From positions 1,674,001-1,738,000 of the forward strand of contig JAAVTG010001003.1 of assembly GCA_011947345.1 (NCBI GenBank): 64,000 nt of DNA. The letters run 5' to 3'. Positions within the stretch are counted from its first letter, which is position 1, and each line of letters starts with the position of its first letter. The DNA comes from Phytophthora quininea. Its lineage: Eukaryota; Oomycota; Peronosporomycetes; Peronosporales; Peronosporaceae. The notes under the pieces are model-generated. The model was not told where the DNA came from and made no database searches. It saw only the letters and a list, made by a program, of their open reading frames with translations. Both the position numbers and the translations under genes were made by a program. Shown here one piece after another: positions 55,901-64,000 of this stretch.

Positions 55901-58628
55901 ATGAGTCGCCTGCAAGCGAAGTGGCTTTGGATTGGCCTGGTGCTGTTGATATTCGTCGGTAGTGGAGTGTGTGGTGATGAAGACCCGTCGCTTATGGACT
56001 GGATGGAGTTGCAGCAGCGACTGCAACGTCAGGATCTTCTTGACCGACTTGGATCCGACAGACCAAGTCTCTTCGACCCGAGTGATCCAAATCCAGTGCT
56101 GCTGGTGGGGGTCAGAACGGCAGTGGTCTCCCATTTCCCATTCCGACAAGCGATCCGACAAACTTGGGCTAGTAAAAACGCTTTACCACCTGGAGTCAAA
56201 GTGTTGTTTTTAGGATGCAGACCACAAGTGCCGCCTGATAGTTTGTCGCCGACGGAATTAAAAGAATTTGGAACGCCGTGGCTCTGGAGAAACTCGTCTA
56301 CGGAGATTTACTGGCGGACGAATTGGACTGCGATGACTCGTACTTTCGACTGGCAGACAAGACCAAACAGTTCTTCCACTTTGCAGCGGAGTATTACCCA
56401 AACGCTCGCTATGTGATGATTGCAGACGATGATCTCTACTTGCGGCTGCAGAACGTTACTGAGAAGTTACTTGATGAGCGCAGAGAGCGATATTACGCAG
56501 GTCATGTCCGGGCGTTGATCCCCAATGCCAAAAAGAAGGCCCCGACCGAAATCCTTGGTCAATCAACTACCTCTCGGAAAGGCAGTACCCACTCGGTGAA
56601 ATGATGCCGTTCACTCTTGGAGCGAGCTTTTTACTGTCGATGGACTGTGTTCAATTCGTGTCCAAGAACCGGAACAAGTTACGTGATTTGGGAGGCATGG
56701 ATGACATCTCGATAGCTCTGTGGATGCTCATTAAACAAATTCATCCGGAACATTATGCTGGCATGAGGTACCTGCGGAAATCTCCGTGTGAAGATGATGT
56801 TGTTTCTCTAAGTGATGTGTCGGTGATTGGAATCCGTGCAATCCACGCGAATATTCAATCTGGACGCCGGCTTTGCGATGGATATACTACTGGGGGAGCG
56901 TGGCTACGGCAAAATATTGGAACTCAGGTAGCAGACCATTTCCAACACTTATCGTTCCCCTTGATCCGCTTCGCCTGGAGTTTTCGGTGTCCAGACCTAA
57001 AGAGATCGTAATCACGGCTATAATCTCCACAGGTCGACATGATGGAGTAGAGATCACATATTCTCCGCTTAGAGAGAAATTTGCAGTGTTTTTACGAAGA
57101 ATATGTGGACAAATCCGGTTATTCTTTCCAAATGCTGAAGAATCGCGTTCCTGTTCAAACTGGACGGACCGAATACGCGCTGGTCTCCATTCGCTTTATG
57201 GCAACCCCGAAAAATCGGAGATGTCGCTGAGGGGACTCTTGCACGCTTGAATGATGCATTGTCCTTTACACAGGAACTTGAGACGGATGATGAAAGTGAT
57301 TTCTTAGACCCCGTGACGGCTTTGATGATCGAGTATCCTCTTGACGGCGCTGTGGTGCGACAGCCTGTAAAATTTTCAGCGTCGATAAGAATCCGAAGTG
57401 GTGGCATTGAATTGTTCAGAGAGGTTTATGGAGGAATGGCCATTTGTTTTGAGGTCAATAACGCTAGTCGTGGCTGTTATGGTCTCGATATGAGCGTGCT
57501 TAGCATCGCAGGGTTGGACCCAGGCACCAACACAGCACGGATTTACTTCAGTGAGCTTAGCTCTGACCAGAATCCGATTGGCAAGCGCTACGGCAAGTCG
57601 CTTCCCACTTCATTCATCGTCGTCGATGACACGGAGCTCGATGCACGGGCTTCTGCATTTATTCAAGACAAGCAAACAAAGCACAGAGCAGGATATGACC
57701 TCCCACTACTCAAATGGGCATCTCAACCGCAGCACGAACAGAACAAAGAACTATGGGAACTGCTTGGACAAGATAAAGTCGAAGCCATTGCGGAACTCGT
57801 CCTTTTGATCGGAGTGAAGACAGCAATCCACTCAAATTTTGCTCACCGCCAAGCAATTCGCGAGACGTGGGGTAGTAAAGCTGTGTTACCCCAGAGGCCA
57901 AGGTCGTATTCATAGGATGTCGACCATTCCCGTCGGCCGCTACTGATAATGAGACCCTGGAAATAATGATGCCAAACTACGACAAGCCATCGAGTTGGAA
58001 AAGATGGTGTATGGCGACATATTGACTGACGAACTTGACTGTGATGACATCTACGCTGATCTCGGGAACAAGGTGAAAGAATTCTTACACGTTGCTGCAA
58101 CACAGTATTCCCACGCCCACTACGTCATGATCGCAGACGACGACATTTACTTCCGTGCGGACGAATTGGTCAAAGAATTCAAGCGCCTTGGTCCTCAAAA
58201 GGCTATTATCTTGGCCAGGCGCCGTCAATACAGCACGGCCGAAAAGATCGACCCATGCGAGCGGGAACTCTCAGCTTGTCGAGATTTCAATATCCCCTGT
58301 CGGAACTCCCGCCACTAGCACAGGGGCATATTTCTTCCTGTCAATGGACTGCGTCCAGTTTATCTCGAAAAATCGCCGTCGACTTCGCGATCTCGGTGGA
58401 ATGGACGATATCACGGTTGCACTTTGGATGTTGGCTATCCAAGTCCACGTTCAGCATGATAAACGACTGGGATTCCTTCGCAACTACCCTTGTGAGGATC
58501 ACTTCGTGGCATTCGGCGACTTGTCAGCTTTAGCGATTCGTGAAGTTCACAGCAATATTCAGGAGGGGCGTCCATTCTGTCACGGCTTTGACCAGCATTT
58601 GTGGGCTAAACGGTCAACATACGCATAA
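55901..58628 (+). CDS. Double GT31 (beta-1,3-galactosyltransferase-type) protein
   Basis: GT31 enzymes transfer Gal/GlcNAc in beta-1,3 linkage in the Golgi. Seen: an N-terminal membrane anchor ('WLWIGLVLLIFVGSGVC', residues about 7-23), GT31 domain 1 ('FRQAIRQTWAS', 'VYGDLLADELDC', the DDD metal site in 'VMIADDDLYLR' at about 56425, 'MDDISIALWML'), a middle part with a beta-sandwich-like segment ('EYPLDGAVVRQPVKFSA'), then domain 2 with the same blocks ('HRQAIRETWGS', 'MIADDDIYFR' at about 58136, 'MDDITVALWML'). The start is the ATG at 55901. The frame loses a base near 56270, 56590, 57090, 57210, 57890 and 58290, several inside A or T runs. Both active sites are preserved, so the gene is probably real with sequence errors. 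About 900 residues in all. Confidence 0.82.
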
Positions 58629-58973
58629 CCGCACCTCCGAGCACACACGTCGCGAATATGTTCAAAGGTTTCGATCTTTGGCGAGTACAACACGTCTTGG
58701 GAAGATGTCGACATGACGTGATCTCAAGTGATCCCAAAGTATCCGCTTTTGAGATGAAAAACTTCCCAAGTGGCTGGGAAAATGCTGTCTTTCCTCACAT
58801 TGTTTGTGGGATGTCTTGTCGGCATCTTACTGCACTCCTGCTCCAACTGTGGAAACACATTTTTTTAGTATAACTCCATTCATAACTTACTGGGAGTTTC
58901 CATTTTTCCATAACGTTAAGTAAATTCTTTAAAAAGTGCTGATGAAGCGGCGCGACGCTCCATTCCGGCCGCG
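58629..58973. other. Intergenic region
   Basis: 345 bp between the GT31 gene and the dynein gene, with a T-rich stretch at 58857-58867. Nothing else seen. Confidence 0.5.
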
Positions 58974-61900
58974 ATGCCTCGCGACGCGTCTTCCGAGGAA
59001 GATGAAGCCACTCCGCGCTCCACTGCCGGCTCGCTGACGCCTGAACAGCAACTTCTGGCGCGCTTCAAGCTCCACAAGCAGCACCGCAAGGACAAGGAGA
59101 AGCGACTGCAGCAGACGCGGCTGGCAGCGGCCTCCAGGGCCAGTCGCCAGGCCCAAGGCAACCACAAGACTGCAGACCTGACCAGAGTAGACCATAACAA
59201 CCGCCCGCACCGATGGAAGGCGGCCGACGAGCTGCTGAGAGAGCAGGACAAGAGAAGCCAACAGAAGCTGCTAACTAGCGCCGCTAATGTGCGGCCTTTC
59301 CCCGGTAAATTACGGACCCAAACAATGGAGGCTGGTCCTAAAAGAATCTAGGATCTGTCCAAGACAAAGACCAGGACGACGTGCTGCAGCTGGATCAGAG
59401 TCAATTCCCTCTGCACTTATTTGATAGTGACGAGTTTGAAGCCCACACGCCAGCGGAATGGCTGGAGAAGGAGAAGATTGCGGCCTGTCCGTATTTTTTC
59501 CAAGGAGAGTGGAGGTACAGGAGCTGTGCAGTGTTGAGCTATGACGCAGCGAAGGAGCAGTACCTGGTGCAGTTCCAAGGCTCCGACAGACAAAAATGGG
59601 TGCGACGCATCAACTTGCGCTTCGAAAGCGAGAGCCCCGTCATGTTTGAGCGGCGAGTGGCAGCGGCCAGAGAGAGGAGAGAGGAGGTCAAGGCGATGCT
59701 GCGCTTCGACGACTTCTTAGCCAAACAAGACGCCACGCAGTTGAAAGCCATGGGACGCCCGACTTTGGAGAAGGTACATGCGCGAGTGGTGGCGGGGCTG
59801 CCGGAGCGTGTAGCGTTGCTAGATTCGCAGCCTGCAGCTTCGCTTCTTCGTCAATTGACGGATACAGCGATTCAGGAATACATGCGTAGCATGAAGAAGG
59901 CAGCACTGCTAAATCAACTGCGCAATGACCCGGAGCTGCAAGCTCGGTTCCAAGGAATGGATCTAGTACCTGGTGCTCACAAGAAAATTCGACCTGGAGA
60001 GATCACGTATGGAAAGGTTGAGATTCCAGCTCATCATTTCGACCGGAACCGTCGGCGCGTTAATACGGTCTGCTATACGAGCTCTCCGCAGCTGCTTGCT
60101 GTGCTGCGGAGGATGTACGCTGGGTGGGAAAAGACCTTCCAGAAGTTGCTGTTGGTTCAGGTGGATGAGAACCCTGCTTCTGGAGGACATAGTACTGGTG
60201 CTACTGCGTCGACTTTGTCGCAAGTAAGTATGACTTTGGCGTCACAGATGCCGTTTCGAGTATTGGATTTTCAAGCTCTGCAAGCGGCACATGCCAACAA
60301 AGTAGCAGAGATCTTGCTTGTTGACTGGAGGCGCGCACTCGTGGAGAATGTGATCGACAATCTACAAGACCATTTTGATCTATTTCTCTCTGACCGCGCA
60401 GTTTACGATGCTAGTAGACTCAAACGAGTCCTGACTGGACTCGAGCTGCGACTGGGTGCCCAGCTACGCGAAATTGCCCACCGTACCGTGAACGAGTGGG
60501 TGCATTTTGTTCGCCACCATTCCGAACGCACCAAGCCTCCAGCAGCTAGACCAGAGACATCTGCCAAGTCAGAAAACGGCTCAAACGTAGATACTAGTGC
60601 TAATGCAGACACTAATGACGAAGGCGAGCCTGCTCAACGACCTAGGAAACGCTATACCCAGCTGCTCCAGGAAAAAGAACTTCGGGCGCCTCGCAGCTCG
60701 CTGTTCAGTGTTCAGCTTTCCTTCGTCAACGATCAAGTGGTTGTGGAGCCATCCGCACAGGAAGTGACGGCTGCCTTGCTGGAGCCCCTAGATGCGGTGG
60801 TGTCGGCTGTGCAGGAAATCGACCGATTGGATTGCGACATTATGGGACTGTTGTCACTCGATCGACGCCCTCTCTTAGACTTTGGCATCGACATACGCGC
60901 GGCAGAAGATAAGACTACCAACGGCAGCTTCCACGGTTCTTTGGGTACGGATGTACATAAAGTGAGTCAGCGTGCAGTGATAGCGGAGTGTTTGGATGCG
61001 ATACAAGCTGCTAAAGTGGAGGTTTGTGAGTGTGTCGACCGTGCCATGCAAGCGGCCCATGCCCTTGCGGCTCAATTCGCTGCTTACACAGACTTCGTGC
61101 ATTTCGATGCTCCAGCTTTTATCACAGAGCTTCTGCCACTTCAGCAGCAAGAACAGCAATTGCTAAAGGAAGGGAAATCTTTGCCAACGGATGACCAGGC
61201 TTACTTGCCACGCTTGTGCTCCCAGATCCGGCGGTTCCATGAGCTAGCATTCCAAGTGGATGTTATCGCTTTTGACTTCGTCGCACTTCCACTGGTTTGT
61301 GTTCACACCGGTGCATTGAAGAAACAGCTGCGCACCCGATCGTTAGAGCTACGTGATGCGCTCATTTCAAGCTTAGTGCGCGATGCTAGAGCACAAAACT
61401 TGGCAATTACGACTCGTTACGCCGCTATCCTGGCGCGCATCAATGAAAAGCCAACGAACGAGGCACAACTTGCGAAACTGAAGCAGTTTGTAGGCGAGAG
61501 TAAAGTGGTCATCGCTGGCATCCAACGCGAAGTTGCGGCGATTCATGTGCGGCTGGATGCGCTCAACGAGTTTTCTCACAAGATTTCAGCTGAAGACTTC
61601 ATCCTGGCTCATTCTACGAAAGAGTGGCCCCTCAAGGTAGCCCACGCTGCCGATTCTTGTGACTCAGCACTCGAAGAAGATAAAGTTCGAATGATGGATC
61701 GTCTTGCTCTCGAAAAAGAGGCCTTTGAAGTGGATATGGAACGGTTTGAAGGTGAAGTTCAGGCTTTCACTCGATACGGAGAGGTGGAACATACAGATAA
61801 GTATGTGGAGCTGGCCGTCACTTTGTATGATGCTTTGCAAGATGCGCGCGCCAAAGCACAGGATTTTAACGCCCGCGAGGCCGTGTTTGGCTTTCCTCCT

Positions 61901-64000
61901 ACTGAGTATGCGCCTATGTTGACCAAGTTAGAGAGCGACTTTGCACCGTACTACAAGCTGTGGACTATGAGCTCCGAGTTCCATGTTAGTCGCCAGGCTT
62001 GGCTCAATGGACCTTTCTTGAGCTGAAAGGAAGCGCAATTGAAGCGCAAGTAACGGAGTGGTGGAAGGCTTCATATAAGCTAAGTAAGTCGTTGGTAGAC
62101 GATGCGCCAGGGTCAGCAGAGGTGGCACTGATACTGCGTGAGCGAACGGAAGAGTTCAAGGCATATTTGCCTGTGATTCAATCTCTGGCGAGTCCTGCGC
62201 TGCAAGAACGCCATTGGGAAAAGCTGCGCCATACCATTGGCTTTGAGGAGTCCGAGGAGGAGCTAACGCTGCAGCTTCTGTTAGATCGGGGTATCACCCA
62301 GCACTTGGAGACAATCCAAGAAGTTGGGACCTTTGCTGAAAAGGAATATTCTTTGCAAAAGAATTTAAGCGCCATGATCGCCGAATGGGAGAAGGTGGAG
62401 TTCCAGACGGCGCCGTATCGCGAGACAGGAACATACTTGCTTCGTAGTACAGATGATATTGTAGCATTGCTAGACGACCATTTGGTTAAAACACAGACGA
62501 TGCGCGGGTCTCCGTATATCAAGAGCATCGAAAAGGACTGCAAGGCTTGGGAGAAGAAGCTACAGTACTCGCAGCAGTTGTTAGACGAGTGGATGGCGTG
62601 CCAGCGCACCTGGCTGTATCTCGAAGCCATCTTCAGTTCTGAAGACATCATGCGCCAAATGCCTACAGAAGCCCGGCGATTTGCAAGTGTGGATGCGTTG
62701 TGGCGCAAGACCATGGAGGATACTGTGGCCGACCCGACATTTCTTACTGTTATTGCATTGGACAAACTACTGGCAAAGTTCCAGCGAGCCAACGAGAAGT
62801 TGGATGAGATTCAGAAGGGTCTGAATGACTATCTGGAGATGAAGCGTCTGCATTTCCCCGCTTCTTCTTCCTCTCTAACGACGAACTACTCGAGATCCTC
62901 TCACAAACGAAGGAACCTCGGGCTGTCCAGCCTCACCTTGGCAAGTGCTTTGAAGGCGTCTTCAATGTGACTTTCCAAGATGGTCCCCCTTGATGATTAC
63001 TGAGATGCGCTCTGCAGAGGGCGAAGTAGTGCCCCTGCGTTTGCCTGTGAGCCCGGAGAGCAACAAAAATAAAGGTAATGTGGAAATGTGGTTGCTTGAA
63101 GTCGAGCAAAGCCAGTGGGATAGTGTCCGCGATCAGACAGAGCGATCAATCGCGGCGTATCCGCTTGAACAGCGTGAGTCGTGGATGTTGAAATGGCCTG
63201 CTCAGGTCGTCCTGGCAGCCTCGCAGGTATACTGGACGCAGGATGTAACCCGCGCCTTGAACCTCGGCAACGGCGTTAATGGGATCAAAGCTTACGTGGA
63301 GGTTCTAAACGCTCAACTGGATAAGATTGTCATGCTAGTTCGTGGCAACCTGACAAAACTCGAGAGAACGACCATTGGAGCGCTTGTGGTGATCGATGTT
63401 CATGCGCGCGATACGATCTCGCATATGGTAGAAAAGGATGTAGAGAGCGATCAGGACTTTGAGTGGATATCTCAGCTCCGTTATTACTGGTCGGAAGGAG
63501 TCAAAACTGCAGGAGTGTGCGACCTGCAGGCGCGTATTGTTAACGCTCGTGTCCGATATGGCTACGAGTATCTAGGAAACACCATGCGCCTTGTGATCAC
63601 ACCACTTACGGATAGATGTTACCGTACAATGATGGGTGCTGTAGATTTACTGTATGGTGGCGCACCAGAAGGCCCAGCTGGTACGGGCAAGACGGAAACT
63701 GTCAAGGATTTAAGTAAGGCTATTGCCATTCAGTGCGTCGTGTTCAACTGCTCAGATGGCTTGGACTATCTCGCCATGGCCAAATTCTTTAAGGGCCTCG
63801 CTGGCTGCGGTTCTTGGTGCTGCTTTGACGAGTTTAATCGCATTAACATCGAGGTGTTGTCGGTCATTGCGCAGCAAATTTTGACGATCAACGAAGGTAA
63901 GAAGGCTGGAGTTGACAAGTTCTTGTTCGAAGGGACATTTATCAAGCTGAATGCCAGCGCCAACGTGTTCATCACGATGAACCCCGGGTACGCCGGACGA
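58974..64000 (+). CDS. Axonemal inner-arm dynein heavy chain, N-terminal half (partial)
   Basis: Dynein heavy chains are the motors of cilia and flagella; oomycete zoospores need them. Starts [13 protein letters not shown]. After a basic helical stretch, residues around 59500-59640 form an SH3/Tudor-like segment ('[16 protein letters not shown]', '[13 protein letters not shown]'), then the long tail, the linker ('[20 protein letters not shown]', '[16 protein letters not shown]' across a shift) and the AAA1 module: Walker A '[10 protein letters not shown]' (63671-63700), '[10 protein letters not shown]', Walker B 'CCFDEFNRI', sensor '[11 protein letters not shown]' at the edge. The wording resembles single-headed inner-arm chains (DNAH1/3/7 group); the tail segment suggests DNAH1. 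One base is missing at 59345 (A run), 62012, 62858 (C run) and 62988 (C run). The C-terminal half lies beyond the window. Confidence 0.88.

Overview
The window looks like nuclear DNA of a plant-pathogenic oomycete, most likely a Phytophthora or close relative. The evidence is Crinkler (CRN) effector genes with an LFLAK-type N-terminus and a DNA-binding-free P-loop C-terminal region, short 50-70 nt GT-AG introns, small secreted proteins, a GH32 invertase, an axonemal dynein, and a dense mix of LINE, Gypsy, Merlin, Tc1/mariner and MULE elements. No RNA gene or CRISPR array was recognised.

Layout. 1-2964: C-terminally cut BEACH/WD40 (FAN/NSMAF-like) gene on the minus strand. 3130-14922: a giant inverted repeat with two ~5.66 kb arms around a 471 bp spacer. 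Each arm carries two small secreted-protein genes, a 1.5 kb terminal-inverted-repeat (TIR) element with an unrecognised ORF, a GH32 invertase gene and the end of a dead CRN-like gene. 15126-16020: a GFA/CENP-V-like gene and an unknown small gene. 16105-24320: a CRN gene split by a complete 6.3 kb LINE with an 18 bp target-site duplication. 24772-30192: two conserved housekeeping genes that converge, a DDX42-like RNA helicase and a SAPS-domain PP6 regulatory subunit. 31143-37741: a Gypsy chromovirus with 151 bp LTRs, TSD ATTAT, gag-pol and an intact 415-codon ORF on the antisense strand. 37.9-55.9 kb: a graveyard of remnants (rRNA methyltransferase-like gene, coatomer-alpha tail, two or three Gypsy integrases, Merlin, Tc1/mariner, two MULEs). 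55901-58628: a protein with two GT31 domains. 58974-end: the N-terminal half of an axonemal dynein heavy chain up to its AAA1 ATPase.

A feature of the whole window is that conserved genes are broken by single-base shifts, nearly all of them losses inside short homopolymers (helicase, dynein, GT31, retroelement pol). The two arms of the palindrome act as an internal control: several shifts are present in only one arm and lie in runs of C on the deposited strand. I therefore treat most frameshifts as probable consensus errors and reserve 'pseudogene' for genes with in-frame stops, insertions or missing parts.

The candidate for an undescribed system is the antisense ORF of the Gypsy element (36213-37460). 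It is intact amid decayed DNA, lies tail-to-tail with pol, and appears to combine an acidic nuclear N-terminus, a chromodomain-like segment and a C/H/D cysteine-protease-like arrangement. The palindrome, with sequence divergence concentrated at its outer end, is the second point of interest.
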